A DNA stretch of 64,000 nucleotides from Cribrihabitans marinus (lineage in GTDB: Bacteria > Pseudomonadota > Alphaproteobacteria > Rhodobacterales > Rhodobacteraceae), in contig NZ_FNYD01000011.1 in the NCBI RefSeq assembly GCF_900109035.1, forward strand, positions 96,472 through 160,471, read 5' to 3'. How positions within the stretch are numbered: the stretch's first letter is position 1; each line of letters starts with the position of its first letter. The notes below the pieces were generated by a model. The model was given only the letters and a program-made list of their open reading frames with translations. It was not told the origin of the DNA and searched no databases. The translations under genes were made by a program, and so were the position numbers. This document shows, in pieces, positions 1 through 8,555 of this stretch.

Positions 1-537
1 GTGGCCGAAACCCGCGATCCGGGCCGGGGCCTGGTGCTGATCCACACCGGCAAGGGCAAGGGCAAATCCTCCTCGGCCTGGGGCGTGGTCATCCGGGCCC
101 TGGGCTGGGGCCAGAAGGTCGCTGTCGTCCAGTTCATCAAGGGCAAGTGGAAGACCGGCGAGCGGCGGTTCTTCGAGGAACATGGCGGCGTCACCTGGCA
201 CACGATGGGTGAAGGCTTCACCTGGGACACCCAGGACCGCGACCGCGACATCGCCGCGGCACAGGCGGCCTTCGGCAAGGCCTGTGACCTGATGGCGGGC
301 GGAGATTACGACCTGGTGGTGCTGGACGAGATCAACATCGCGCTACGCTACGAATATCTGAGCGTCGAGGCGGTTCTGGACGGGCTCAAGGCCCGCTCCG
401 AGCGCACCGGCGTGATCTTGACCGGGCGCGACGCGCCCGAAGCCCTGTGCGACTATGCCGATCTCGTGACCGAGATGACCGAGGTGAAACACCCGTTCCA
501 GGCCGGCATCAAGGCCCAGCGCGGCGTAGATTTCTGA
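1..537 (+). CDS. cobO: Corrinoid adenosyltransferase CobO, probably 5'-truncated by the window edge
   Basis: Transfers the 5'-deoxyadenosyl group of ATP to the reduced cobalt of a corrinoid in the cytosol, a step in adenosylcobalamin synthesis. Visible are the P-loop HTGKGKGKSSSA (residues 15-26), AVVQFIKGKW (41-50) and VVLDEIN (106-112), the hallmarks of the CobO/CobA family. The frame is open from base 1, a GTG. Family members are usually about 200 residues with a basic N-terminal helix that is absent here, so the true start probably lies upstream of the window. It is convergent with ilvE, separated by a hairpin-rich repeat. Confidence 0.93.
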   Translation: MAETRDPGRGLVLIHTGKGKGKSSSAWGVVIRALGWGQKVAVVQFIKGKWKTGERRFFEEHGGVTWHTMGEGFTWDTQDRDRDIAAAQAAFGKACDLMAGGDYDLVVLDEINIALRYEYLSVEAVLDGLKARSERTGVILTGRDAPEALCDYADLVTEMTEVKHPFQAGIKAQRGVDF

Positions 538-548
538 CGCCGCGCCCC

Positions 549-611
549 GCTTTCCTCTCGCCGCAAATACCTCGGGGGAGTCGCCCGCAGGGCGGCGGGG
601 GCAGCGCCCCC
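549..611 (-). repeat. Dispersed intergenic repeat, copy 1, with hairpins
   Basis: Read on the minus strand it contains GAGGTATTT followed by GAGAGGAAAG, the core shared with five other intergenic copies at 2895, 8489, 11403, 11561 and 19703. Its G/C-rich side folds into two hairpins: CGCCC-GCA-GGGCG (582-594) and GGGGGC-AGC-GCCCCC (597-611). It sits between the ends of cobO and ilvE, so the hairpins could end transcription from either side, although neither is followed by a clear T-tract. Confidence 0.6.
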
Positions 612-624
612 GAACCGCGCCGGG

Positions 625-1491
625 TCAGGCCCGCACCAGATCCTCATAGGCGCCGGCGATCTGACGGGTCAGGTCACCGACCTCGAACCTGTAGTCGCCG
701 ATCTGGCCCACCGGCGTCACCTCTGCGGCGGTTCCGGTCAGCCAGCACTGCTCGAATCCCGACATTTCCTCGGGCAGGATGTGGCGCTCATGCACCTTGA
801 TCCCGCGATCCCGCAGCATCTGCAGGACGGTCTGGCGGGTGATGCCGTTCAGAAAGCAATCGGGAAGCGGCGTGTGCACCTCGCCGTCCTTGACGAAGAA
901 GATGTTGGCCCCGGTCGCCTCGGCCACGTAGCCGCGGTAATCCATGAACAGGGCGTCGGAACAGCCCTTGGCCTCGGCCTTGTGCTTGGAGATCGTGCAG
1001 ATCATGTAAAGCCCCGCCGCCTTGGCATGCACCGGGATGGTCTCGGGGCTGGGCCGTTTCCATTCCGAGATGTCGAGCCTGGCACCCTGCATCTTGGCGT
1101 CGCCGTAATAGGCGCCCCAGGGCCAGACCGCGACCGCCATCCGTACCGGGTTGCGGGCCGAGGCCACGCCCATGTCCTCGCCCGAGCCACGCCAAACCAC
1201 CGCGCGGACATAGGCGTCGCGCAACCCGCTGGCCTCCAGCGCCTCGGCCTTGGCCGCCTCGATCTGGTCGACCGACCACGGCATCGGCATGTCCAGCGCC
1301 TCGGCCGAGGCGATCAGCCGCTCGGAATGCGCCCGGCTCTTGAAGATCTTGCCGTTATAGGCGCGCTCGCCCTCGAAGACCGAGGATGCGTAGTGCATCG
1401 CATGGCTCAGCACGTGGACCTTCGCCTCGCGCCAGTCCACCATCTCTCCATCCATCCAGATCACGCCGTCGCGATCGTCATATGCCGCCAT
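625..1491 (-). CDS. ilvE: Branched-chain amino-acid aminotransferase
   Basis: PLP-dependent class IV aminotransferase that interconverts leucine, isoleucine or valine with their 2-oxo acids using glutamate/2-oxoglutarate. The Schiff-base lysine is in HAKAAG (about K157). EATGANIFFVKDG and the C-terminal GTAAEVTPV are typical of IlvE. Length, 288 aa, fits the family. An ATG at 1497 is also possible, but the AGGAG sequence is only one base from it and seven from the ATG at 1491, so I chose the latter. It is divergent from petP, and a TTGACA-type promoter lies about 85-110 bp upstream. Confidence 0.93.
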   Translation of the reverse strand: MAAYDDRDGVIWMDGEMVDWREAKVHVLSHAMHYASSVFEGERAYNGKIFKSRAHSERLIASAEALDMPMPWSVDQIEAAKAEALEASGLRDAYVRAVVWRGSGEDMGVASARNPVRMAVAVWPWGAYYGDAKMQGARLDISEWKRPSPETIPVHAKAAGLYMICTISKHKAEAKGCSDALFMDYRGYVAEATGANIFFVKDGEVHTPLPDCFLNGITRQTVLQMLRDRGIKVHERHILPEEMSGFEQCWLTGTAAEVTPVGQIGDYRFEVGDLTRQIAGAYEDLVRA

Positions 1492-1575
1492 GCCCATTCT
1501 CCTGAGCTGAGTGTTTTCCCGTTTGTTGCGCAGGCTAGGGCCGGATCGGACATAAAGTTGCGCAAATTCTGCGAT

Positions 1576-1604
1576 TCGATACCGGTTCGCTCTTGGAGTG
1601 TCAA
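1576..1604 (-). promoter_or_regulatory. Candidate sigma70 promoter of ilvE
   Basis: On the minus strand a perfect -35 TTGACA (1604-1599) is followed after exactly 17 bases by TATCGA (1581-1576), a weak -10 box. The predicted start would give a leader of about 75 nt. It overlaps the candidate petP promoter on the other strand, so the two transcription units could interfere with each other. Inferred from sequence only. Confidence 0.4.
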
Positions 1605-1621
1605 TAAGACTGACATAAAGT
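1593..1621 (+). promoter_or_regulatory. Candidate promoter of petP-petR with a repeated GACATAAAGT
   Basis: TTGGAG (1593-1598), a 17-base spacer, then TAAAGT (1616-1621) lies 27 bases before the petP start. The ten bases GACATAAAGT spanning the -10 box (1612-1621) occur again at 1549-1558, next to an 8-bp palindrome TTGCGCAA (1558-1565). Such an arrangement could bind the MarR-type PetP itself, but that is inference. Confidence 0.4.
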
Positions 1622-1648
1622 GATGGCCAGGCAAGAAAGAGGTCCGGA

Positions 1649-2161
1649 ATGACAGAGGCGCGCGGCGCTCCGGTCTATGGCGGGGAAACCCTGCTGTATC
1701 TGACCGACGAGCAATTGCGGCAGGGGATCGAGGCGATGTTCTTCGCCTATCGCGGCTTCACCGCCGATCCCGACCGAATCCTGGCGGAACTGGCCTATGG
1801 CCGGGCGCATCACCGGGCCGTGCATTTCATCAACCGCGCGCCGGGCACCACGGTGAACAACCTCTTGGCGATACTCGGGGTTACCAAGCAATCGCTGAAC
1901 CGGGTGCTGCGCACCCTGATCGCCGACGGGCTGGTCGAAAGCCGGGTGGGTAACATCGACAAGCGCGAGCGGCATCTCTACCTGACCGACGCCGGCGCGG
2001 CGCTGGAGGCGCAGCTGTCGGACGCCCAGCGCGCCCGCATGCGCGCCGCCTATCGCGCCGCCGGCCCCGAGGCGGTCGCCGGATTCCGCCGGGTGCTGGA
2101 GGCGATGATGGATCCGGACATGCGGCGCGCCTACCGCAAGCTGCGGGATGGCCCGGCATGA
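1649..2161 (+). CDS. petP: MarR-family regulator, PetP-like
   Basis: Winged-helix regulator of 170 aa. The helix-turn-helix is around residues 68-90 (NNLLAILGVTKQSLNRVLRTL), followed by the wing VGNIDKRERHLYLTDAG, which has the MarR-type D-x-R pattern. The ATG follows an AGAGG ribosome site. Its stop overlaps the start of the response regulator by ATGA. In Rhodobacter capsulatus a MarR-like PetP and an OmpR-like PetR form such a pair upstream of the cytochrome bc1 genes; here they are not beside petABC. The name rests on family resemblance and gene order, not on an alignment. Confidence 0.75.
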   Translation: MTEARGAPVYGGETLLYLTDEQLRQGIEAMFFAYRGFTADPDRILAELAYGRAHHRAVHFINRAPGTTVNNLLAILGVTKQSLNRVLRTLIADGLVESRVGNIDKRERHLYLTDAGAALEAQLSDAQRARMRAAYRAAGPEAVAGFRRVLEAMMDPDMRRAYRKLRDGPA

Positions 2162-2859
2162 GCGATTTCGACGCCCATCTGCTGATCGTCGACGATGACG
2201 AGCGGATCCGCGACCTGCTCAAGAAGTTCCTGATCCGCAACGGGTTCCTGGTCACCGCCGCGCGCGACGCCGAACATGCCCGCCGGGTGCTGGCGGGGCT
2301 GGATTTCGACATGATCGTGCTGGACGTGATGATGCCCGGCGAGGACGGGGTCAGCCTGACCCGGTCGCTGCGCGAGACGCTGGAGACGCCGGTCCTGCTG
2401 CTGACCGCGCGCGGCGACACCGAACACCGCATTGCCGGGCTCGAGGCCGGCGCCGACGACTATCTGCCCAAACCGTTCGAACCCAAGGAACTGCTGCTCA
2501 GGATCAACGCGATCCTGCGGCGCATGCCCGAGACCGCGGCACAGGACAACGCGCCGAAATTCCTGCAGCTGGGCCCGATCCGATACGACATCGAGCGCGG
2601 CGAGATGTGGCAGGGCGAGGACCTGGTGCGCCTGACCGCGACCGAAAGCCAGTTGATGAAGATCTTTTCGGCACAGCCCGGCGAACCGGTCAGCCGCACC
2701 AAGCTGGTCGAGGACCTGGGCCGCGACCGGGGCCAGGCGCAGGAACGCGCGGTGGACGTCCAGGTGACGCGCCTGCGCCGCAAGATCGAGCCCAACCCCA
2801 AGCAACCGCGCTATTTGCAGACGGTGCGCGGCGCGGGTTACATGCTGGCACCTGACTGA
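2158..2859 (+). CDS. petR: OmpR-type response regulator, PetR-like
   Basis: Two-domain response regulator, 233 aa. The receiver domain has the acidic cluster VDDDE (11-15), phosphoacceptor D56 in MIVLDVMMPG, and the conserved lysine in YLPKPFEPKE. The C-terminal winged helix (about 135-230) ends in VQVTRLRRKIEPNP and YLQTVRGAGYML, as in OmpR/PhoB proteins. It is translationally coupled to petP. No histidine kinase is nearby. In R. capsulatus PetR is reported to be needed for growth; what it does here cannot be read from the sequence. Confidence 0.82.
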   Translation: MSDFDAHLLIVDDDERIRDLLKKFLIRNGFLVTAARDAEHARRVLAGLDFDMIVLDVMMPGEDGVSLTRSLRETLETPVLLLTARGDTEHRIAGLEAGADDYLPKPFEPKELLLRINAILRRMPETAAQDNAPKFLQLGPIRYDIERGEMWQGEDLVRLTATESQLMKIFSAQPGEPVSRTKLVEDLGRDRGQAQERAVDVQVTRLRRKIEPNPKQPRYLQTVRGAGYMLAPD

Positions 2860-2894
2860 TCCTGTAGCCGCTGCGCGGCGATTTAGTGCCGCCA

Positions 2895-2929
2895 GCGGAG
2901 GTATTTCTGGCCAGATGAAGGACGGATCG
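2895..2929 (+). repeat. Dispersed intergenic repeat, copy 2
   Basis: GGAGGTATTT at 2897-2906 followed by CCAGATGAAGGACGGATC at 2911-2928. The second part is identical to bases 19717-19734 and near-identical to the inverted copy at 8489. It ends immediately before the start codon of the next gene, so its GAAGGA supplies that gene's ribosome site. Confidence 0.65.
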
Positions 2930-2931
2930 CG

Positions 2932-3858
2932 ATGAAGACCGCACTTGTCACCCATGCCGACTGCCTGGAGCACGAGACGCCCGAAGGCCATCCCGAGCGG
3001 GTGGCCCGGCTCGAGCATGTGCTGCACGCGCTTGCGCCGCTCGACCTGGAACGGGTCACCGCGCCGATGGCGGCCGAGGACGACATCCTGCGCATTCACC
3101 CGGCCGCCCATCTGGACATGCTGCGCAGAACAAGTCCCGAGCGCGGTTTCGCGCGGATCGACGGCGACACCTTCCTGTCGCCGGGATCCCTGGCCGCCGC
3201 GTTCCGCGCGGCCGGCGCCGCCGTACGGGCGGTCGACATGGTGCTGGGCGGCGAAGCGCCCAACGCCTTCTGCGCGGTCCGCCCGCCGGGTCATCATGCC
3301 GAGCATGACACGGCGATGGGGTTCTGCCTGTTCGGCAACGCCGCGCTGGCGGTGAAACATGCGCTGGACCATCACGGGTTGAGCCGGGTGGCGGTGGTCG
3401 ATTTCGACGTGCATCACGGCAACGGCACCCAGGACCTGCTGTGGGACGAGCCGCGCGCGTTGGTCGTGACCAGCCAGCAGATGCCGCTCTGGCCCGGATC
3501 GGGGCGGCGCGACGAGACCGGCGCGCATGACAACATCCTGAACCTGCCGCTGGATCCCGGATCGGGCGGGGCCGAGATGCGCGCGATATACGAGCGCGAG
3601 GCGTTTCCCCGCCTCCGCGCCTTCCGCCCCGAACTGATCGTGGTCTCGGCCGGTTTCGACGCGCATCAGGACGATCCGCTGGCCAATCTGGCCTGGTCCA
3701 CCGGCGATTTCGCCTGGATCACCGCCGAGCTGTGCAAGCTGGCCGGCGCGCTTTGCGGCGGGCGTCTCGTCTCGACTCTCGAAGGCGGGTATGATCTGAA
3801 CGCGCTGGCGGCCGCGTGCCGGGCGCATGTTGAGGAACTGACAAAGGCGGTGAGATGA
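2932..3858 (+). CDS. Histone deacetylase-family (AcuC/AphA-like) amidohydrolase
   Basis: Zinc-dependent deacetylase fold, 308 aa. Visible are RPPGHHAEHDTAMGFC with the tandem catalytic histidines (about 121-136), the zinc site VVDFDVHHGNGTQD, SAGFDAHQDDPLA with the third zinc ligand, and EGGYDLNAL near the C-terminus. Bacterial members deacetylate acetyl-lysine proteins, acetylpolyamines or other small amides; the substrate here is unknown. The ribosome site lies in the preceding dispersed repeat. The stop overlaps xseB by ATGA, placing the gene at the head of the xseB-ispA-dxs operon, an order common in Rhodobacterales. Confidence 0.88.
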   Translation: MKTALVTHADCLEHETPEGHPERVARLEHVLHALAPLDLERVTAPMAAEDDILRIHPAAHLDMLRRTSPERGFARIDGDTFLSPGSLAAAFRAAGAAVRAVDMVLGGEAPNAFCAVRPPGHHAEHDTAMGFCLFGNAALAVKHALDHHGLSRVAVVDFDVHHGNGTQDLLWDEPRALVVTSQQMPLWPGSGRRDETGAHDNILNLPLDPGSGGAEMRAIYEREAFPRLRAFRPELIVVSAGFDAHQDDPLANLAWSTGDFAWITAELCKLAGALCGGRLVSTLEGGYDLNALAAACRAHVEELTKAVR

Positions 3859-4097
3859 GCGACACGCCCGTTGAGGAAATGACATTCGAACAGGCCATGA
3901 AGGAGCTTGAGGCCGTGGTCGGCCAACTGGAGCGCGGCGACGTGGCTCTGGACCAGTCGATCACGCTCTACGAGCGCGGCGCGGCGCTGAAGAAGCGTTG
4001 CGAGGCCGAGCTGCAGCGCGCCGAGGAGAAGGTGGCCGCGATCACGCTGGACGCCGAGGGCCAGCCGACCGGGACCGCAGCCGTCGACCCGGGCTGA
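3855..4097 (+). CDS. xseB: Exodeoxyribonuclease VII small subunit
   Basis: Small helical subunit (80 aa) that pairs with XseA to degrade single-stranded DNA to oligonucleotides. MTFEQAMKELEAVVGQLERGDVALDQSI is characteristic of the family, followed by a second amphipathic helix, YERGAALKKRCEAELQRAEEKV. It overlaps the gene before it (ATGA) and the gene after it by one base (TGATG). xseA is not in this window. Fusion of xseB into the ispA-dxs operon is a widespread bacterial arrangement. Confidence 0.93.
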   Translation: MSDTPVEEMTFEQAMKELEAVVGQLERGDVALDQSITLYERGAALKKRCEAELQRAEEKVAAITLDAEGQPTGTAAVDPG

Positions 4098-4963
4098 TGT
4101 TCCGCGACACGCTGGCCGCCGACGCCGTCCGGCTGCAGGCGCAGTTCGACCGGGTGCTGGGTGGTCTGGACGATCTGCCGGTGACACGCGCGATGCGCCA
4201 CGCCACCACGGGCGGCAAGGCCCTGCGCGGGTTCCTGGTGCTGGAGAGCGCGCGGCTGCATGACGTGGCCGAGGCGCGCGCGATCTGGCCCGCCACCGCC
4301 ATCGAGGCTATGCACGCCTACAGCCTGGTGCATGACGACCTGCCCTGCATGGATGACGACGACCTGCGCCGCGGCCGCCCGACTGTGCATGTGGCCTGGG
4401 ACCAGGCGACCGCGGTTTTGGCGGGCGACGCGCTGCAGGCGCTGGCGTTCGAATTGGCCGCGCACCCCGAGGCCGGTCCGCCCGAGATCCGGGCCGAACT
4501 GGCGCTGACGCTGGCGCGCGCCGGCGGCATGGCGGGCATGGTGCTGGGCCAGGCGCTGGACATCGCCGCCGAAAGCGCCGCCGAGGCGCTGGCGCTGGAG
4601 CAGATCACCCGGCTGCAGGCGGGCAAGACCGGAGCGCTGATCGAATGGGCCGCCACCGCCGGCGCGCGTCTGGCCGGGGCCGACCCGGACCCGTTGCGCC
4701 AATATGCCCGGGCTCTGGGGCTTGCCTTTCAGATCGCCGACGACATTCTGGATGTCGAGGGCGATGTGCGGAAGGCGGGCAAGCGCCTGCAAAAGGACGC
4801 AAGCGCGGGCAAGGCGACCTTCGTGTCGCTGCTGGGGCTGGACCCGGCCCGCAAACGGGCCGCCGAACTGGTGGAGGCGGCCTGCGACGCGGTGTCGGTG
4901 CATGGCGCCCGGGCCGAAACCTTGCAGCAGGCCGCGCGCTTCGTTATTGCCCGCGACAGCTAG
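4097..4963 (+). CDS. ispA: Polyprenyl (farnesyl/geranyl) diphosphate synthase
   Basis: Condenses isopentenyl diphosphate with allylic diphosphates to give C15 (or C10/C20) prenyl diphosphates for quinones, undecaprenyl phosphate and carotenoids. The first aspartate-rich motif DDLPCMD is at 80-86 and is followed by DDLRRGRPTVH; the second, DDILD, is at about 214. GGKALRG, the diphosphate-binding region, is at 39-45. I chose the ATG that overlaps the xseB stop, giving 288 aa, the usual length; an upstream in-frame start lies inside xseB and is unlikely. Directly followed by dxs. Confidence 0.93.
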   Translation: MFRDTLAADAVRLQAQFDRVLGGLDDLPVTRAMRHATTGGKALRGFLVLESARLHDVAEARAIWPATAIEAMHAYSLVHDDLPCMDDDDLRRGRPTVHVAWDQATAVLAGDALQALAFELAAHPEAGPPEIRAELALTLARAGGMAGMVLGQALDIAAESAAEALALEQITRLQAGKTGALIEWAATAGARLAGADPDPLRQYARALGLAFQIADDILDVEGDVRKAGKRLQKDASAGKATFVSLLGLDPARKRAAELVEAACDAVSVHGARAETLQQAARFVIARDS

Positions 4964-4978
4964 CCGATTGGGGACAAG

Positions 4979-6907
4979 ATGTCTGACCGTCCGAACACGC
5001 CATTGCTGGACCGGGTAAGCCGCCCGGCGGATCTCAAGCAGTTCTCGGACGGCCAGCTTGTGCAGTTGGCCAGCGAATTGCGGGCCGAGACCATTTCGGC
5101 CGTGTCGCAGACCGGCGGGCATCTGGGCGCCGGGCTGGGTGTGGTGGAACTGACGGTGGCGCTGCACGCGATTTTCGACACGCCGCGCGACAAGATCGTC
5201 TGGGACGTGGGGCACCAGTGCTATCCGCACAAGATCCTGACCGGCCGCCGCGACCGGATCCGCACCTTGCGACAGAAGGACGGGCTGAGCGGCTTCACCA
5301 AGCGCGCCGAGAGCCCCTATGATGCGTTCGGCGCCGCGCACAGCTCGACCTCGATCAGTGCGGCGCTCGGGTTTTCCGTGGCGCGTGACCTGGGCGGGGT
5401 GACGCCCGAGGGGCTGGGCGACGCCATAGCGGTGATCGGCGACGGCGCGATGAGCGCCGGCATGGCCTTCGAGGCGATGAACAACGCGGGCCATCTGGGC
5501 AAGCGCCTGATCGTCATCCTCAACGACAACGAGATGAGCATCGCCCCGCCCACCGGGGCGTTGTCGAGTTACCTCTCGCGGCTCTACGCCGAGGAACCGT
5601 TCCAGGAGCTCAAGGCCGCCGCCAAGGGCGCGGTATCCCTGCTACCCCAGCCGTTCCGCGAGGGGGCCAAGCGCGCCAAGGACATGCTCAAGGGCATGGC
5701 GATGGGCGGCACGCTGTTCGAGTCGCTGGGCTTTTCCTATATCGGCCCGATCGACGGGCATGACCTGCACCAGATCCTGCCGATCCTGCGCATGGTCAAG
5801 ACGCGGGCCACCGGCCCCATCCTGATCCACGCGCTGACCCGCAAGGGCAAGGGCTATGCCCCGGCCGAGACCGCGCGTGACAAGGGCCATGCCACCGCCA
5901 AGTTCGACGTTGTAACCGGCGAGCAGAAAAAGGCGCCTTCAAACGCGCCCAGCTATACGTCGGTGTTCGGCAAGGCGCTGGTGGACGAGGCATCTCGGGA
6001 TGACAAGATCGTCGCGGTCACCGCGGCGATGCCGGACGGCACCGGGCTGAACCTCTTTGCCGAACGCTACCCGTCGCGCTGTTTCGACGTGGGCATCGCC
6101 GAGCAGCACGGCGTGACCTTCTCGGCGGCGCTGGCGGCGGGCGGGATGAAGCCGTTCTGCGCGATCTATTCCACCTTCCTGCAACGCGGCTATGACCAGG
6201 TGGTGCATGACGTGGCGATCCAGCGCCTGCCGGTGCGGTTCGCCATCGACCGCGCCGGGCTGGTGGGCGCCGACGGCGCGACCCATGCCGGGGCCTTCGA
6301 CATTGCCTACATGGCCACCCTGCCCGGCATGGTGGTCATGGCCGCTGCCGACGAGGCCGAGCTGAAACACATGGTCGCCACTGCCGCGGCGCATGACGAC
6401 GGCCCCATCGCCTTCCGTTACCCGCGCGGCGAAGGGGCGGGGGTCGAGCTGCCCGAACGCGGCGAGGTGCTGGAGATCGGCAAGGGCCGGATGATCCGGG
6501 ACGGCTCGCGCGTGGCGATCCTGTCCTTCGGGACCAGGCTGGCCGAGGTCGAAAAGGCCGCCGAGGCGCTGGCGGCCAAGGGCATCACCCCCACCGTGGC
6601 CGACGCACGTTTCGCCAAGCCTTTGGACCGCGACCTGATCCTGCAACTGGCGGCGGATCACGAGGCGCTGATCACCATCGAGGAAGGCGCCATCGGCGGC
6701 TTCGGCAGCCATGTGGCGCAATTGCTGGCGGATGCGGGTGTCTTCGACAGCGGCCTGAAGTTCCGCCAGATGGTCCTGCCCGACATCTTCATCGACCAGG
6801 CCAGCCCCGCGGACATGTACGCGGTCGCGGGCATGAATGCCGAGCAGATCGAGGCGAAGGTGCTGGACGTGCTGGGCGTGACGCGGATCGGAGAGAAACG
6901 GGCCTAG
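4979..6907 (+). CDS. dxs: 1-deoxy-D-xylulose-5-phosphate synthase
   Basis: First enzyme of the MEP isoprenoid pathway: joins pyruvate and glyceraldehyde 3-phosphate with loss of CO2, using thiamine diphosphate and Mg2+. [11 protein letters not shown] contains the catalytic histidine (about H48). The ThDP-binding stretch begins with [15 protein letters not shown] at 154 and continues to [11 protein letters not shown]. The second transketolase domain has [18 protein letters not shown] with the cofactor-activating glutamate. Length, 642 aa, is typical. It lies 15 bp after ispA in the same operon, which therefore makes both the C5 units and their first condensation product. Its stop touches that of the convergent SDR gene. 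Confidence 0.97.
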   Translation: MSDRPNTPLLDRVSRPADLKQFSDGQLVQLASELRAETISAVSQTGGHLGAGLGVVELTVALHAIFDTPRDKIVWDVGHQCYPHKILTGRRDRIRTLRQKDGLSGFTKRAESPYDAFGAAHSSTSISAALGFSVARDLGGVTPEGLGDAIAVIGDGAMSAGMAFEAMNNAGHLGKRLIVILNDNEMSIAPPTGALSSYLSRLYAEEPFQELKAAAKGAVSLLPQPFREGAKRAKDMLKGMAMGGTLFESLGFSYIGPIDGHDLHQILPILRMVKTRATGPILIHALTRKGKGYAPAETARDKGHATAKFDVVTGEQKKAPSNAPSYTSVFGKALVDEASRDDKIVAVTAAMPDGTGLNLFAERYPSRCFDVGIAEQHGVTFSAALAAGGMKPFCAIYSTFLQRGYDQVVHDVAIQRLPVRFAIDRAGLVGADGATHAGAFDIAYMATLPGMVVMAAADEAELKHMVATAAAHDDGPIAFRYPRGEGAGVELPERGEVLEIGKGRMIRDGSRVAILSFGTRLAEVEKAAEALAAKGITPTVADARFAKPLDRDLILQLAADHEALITIEEGAIGGFGSHVAQLLADAGVFDSGLKFRQMVLPDIFIDQASPADMYAVAGMNAEQIEAKVLDVLGVTRIGEKRA

Positions 6908-7762
6908 CTACTGCGCCGTGGTATCGGCCTGCAGCGCCTCCAGCCCTGCCCGGTAGTCCGGGTAAAGCAGCTCGACGCCCAGCTCCGCCTTGATCCGGTC
7001 GTTGCGCACTCGCTTGTTCTCGGAATAGAAGCTGCGCGCCATCGGCGTCATATCGGCCTCCTCAAATGGCACCGCGGGCGGCAGGGGCAGCCCCTGCAAC
7101 TCGGCGGCATAGGCGATCACGTCCTGCGGCGGCACCGGTTCGTCGTCGCAGACATTGTAGATCGCGCCGGGATCCGGCCGCGCCATCGAGGCCGCCAGAA
7201 CCTGCGCGATGTCGTCCACATGGATGCGGCTGAACACCTGCCCCGGCTTGATGACCCGCCGCAGGCCGCCCCGCTTGAGCTTCGAGAACGGCCCGCGCCC
7301 CGGGCCATAGATCCCGGCCAGGCGAAAGATGTGCAGCGGCAGGCCGGGGATCGCCGCCCATTGCCGCTCGGCCTCGGCGCGCCAGCGGCCGCGTCGGGCC
7401 GTGGGCGCGGGCGGTGTCGTCTCGTCCACCCAATCGCCGCCGTGGTCGCCATAGACGGACGTGGTGGACAGGTAGCCGACCCAGGTGAACTGGCCCGCGC
7501 GCGCCGCGATCTGATCGCCCAGCGCGGCCAGAACCGGGTCGCCTTCACCCGTGGGCGCGGTCGAGATCAACAGGTGGCTCACCCCGTCCAGGTCTGGCGC
7601 CGCGCCCGGCCAAACCATCGGTTCGGCGCCCGACGCGCGGATCGCCGCAAGCTGGGCAGGGTCGCGGGTCGTTCCGATGACGCGCCAGCCTTGCGGCGCA
7701 AGCCGTCGCGACAGAGTGCGGGCGGAATATCCGTGTCCAAAGGAAAACAGTGTGCCGGTCAT
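6908..7762 (-). CDS. SDR-family / nucleoside-diphosphate-sugar epimerase-like protein
   Basis: Rossmann-fold protein of 284 aa. The N-terminal LFSFGHGYSARTLSRRL is a variant nucleotide-binding loop in which GHGYSA replaces the usual GxxGxxG. YLSTTSVYGDHGGDWVDE around 105-120 is the active-site S/T-x-x-Y-x-x region of extended SDRs, and FRLAGIYGPGRGP follows. I placed the start at the ATG before TGTLFSFG; the open frame continues upstream but without family similarity. Substrate unknown. It is divergent from the methyltransferase gene and its stop codon directly abuts that of dxs. Confidence 0.85.
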   Translation of the reverse strand: MTGTLFSFGHGYSARTLSRRLAPQGWRVIGTTRDPAQLAAIRASGAEPMVWPGAAPDLDGVSHLLISTAPTGEGDPVLAALGDQIAARAGQFTWVGYLSTTSVYGDHGGDWVDETTPPAPTARRGRWRAEAERQWAAIPGLPLHIFRLAGIYGPGRGPFSKLKRGGLRRVIKPGQVFSRIHVDDIAQVLAASMARPDPGAIYNVCDDEPVPPQDVIAYAAELQGLPLPPAVPFEEADMTPMARSFYSENKRVRNDRIKAELGVELLYPDYRAGLEALQADTTAQ

Positions 7763-7849
7763 GGCCAATTGATGATGCGGTGGCCCACGGGATGCAAGCG
7801 CCGGATGGACGCACTTGATTCGAATCCCCCGATGACCGCTTGATGGGGC

Positions 7850-8482
7850 ATGACCCGCAAGACGCCGGACCTGCATGCCGCCTACGCGCTGGACTCCCCC
7901 GAGGAGTCCCGCCGCCTCTATGCGCAATGGGCCGAGGATTACGACCAGGGTTTCGCCGCGCGCGAAGATTACATGCTGCCGCTGCACACTGCGCGCGCCT
8001 TTGCCACGGCCGGCGGCCAGGGGCCGGTCCTGGATGTCGGCGCGGGAACCGGGCTGTGCGGCGCGGTCCTGTCCCAGTTCGGCCTTGGCCCCATCGACGC
8101 CACCGATATCAGCGCCGAGATGCTGGACCGGGCGATGACCAAGGACATCTATCGTGACGCCATCGTCGCCGATCTGAACGTGGGGATTCCCGCCCCCGCC
8201 GACAGCTATGCGGGAATCGTATCCTCGGGCACATTCACCCTCGGCCATGTCGGCCCATCCGCCCTGCCCAACCTTCTGGACGTTGCGCGCCGGGGCGCGC
8301 AATTCGCCATCTCGATCAACGCGCAGCACTATGCCGAGGCCGGTTTCGATGCAGCCTTTGCCGACCTTCAAAGGGACCGGATCTCGGACTTCACCCTGAC
8401 CGAGGTGCGGATCTACGGCGATTTGGCCGCCGGCCCCAACAAGGACGACACCGCCCTGATCGCGCTCTTCGAGAAATCCTGA
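7850..8482 (+). CDS. Class I SAM-dependent methyltransferase
   Basis: 210-aa soluble protein with the SAM-binding motif VLDVGAGTGLCGAVL at about 63-77, an acidic residue ending strand beta2 (IDATDISAEML), and a motif-III-like GIVSSGTFTLGHVGP. The N-terminal LYAQWAEDYDQGF resembles Williams-Beuren-type and other small-molecule methyltransferases. The methyl acceptor cannot be told from sequence. A single-gene unit between the divergent SDR gene and a convergent CoA-metabolism operon. Confidence 0.82.
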   Translation: MTRKTPDLHAAYALDSPEESRRLYAQWAEDYDQGFAAREDYMLPLHTARAFATAGGQGPVLDVGAGTGLCGAVLSQFGLGPIDATDISAEMLDRAMTKDIYRDAIVADLNVGIPAPADSYAGIVSSGTFTLGHVGPSALPNLLDVARRGAQFAISINAQHYAEAGFDAAFADLQRDRISDFTLTEVRIYGDLAAGPNKDDTALIALFEKS

Positions 8483-8488
8483 GCGGCG

Positions 8489-8530
8489 ATCCGCCCTTCA
8501 TCTGTCTGGAAACACCCAAGGGGAGTCGCC
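8489..8530 (-). repeat. Dispersed intergenic repeat, copy 3 (inverted)
   Basis: On the minus strand it reads GGCGACTCCCC, then GGTGTTTCCAGACAGATGAAGG and CGGATC, matching copy 2 at nearly every position. It lies between two convergent genes. The neighbouring GTCGCC-AGAA-GGGCGGC (8525-8541) can form a short hairpin that may act as a terminator. Confidence 0.55.
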
Positions 8531-8555
8531 AGAAGGGCGGCGAGGACGGAGCCCC

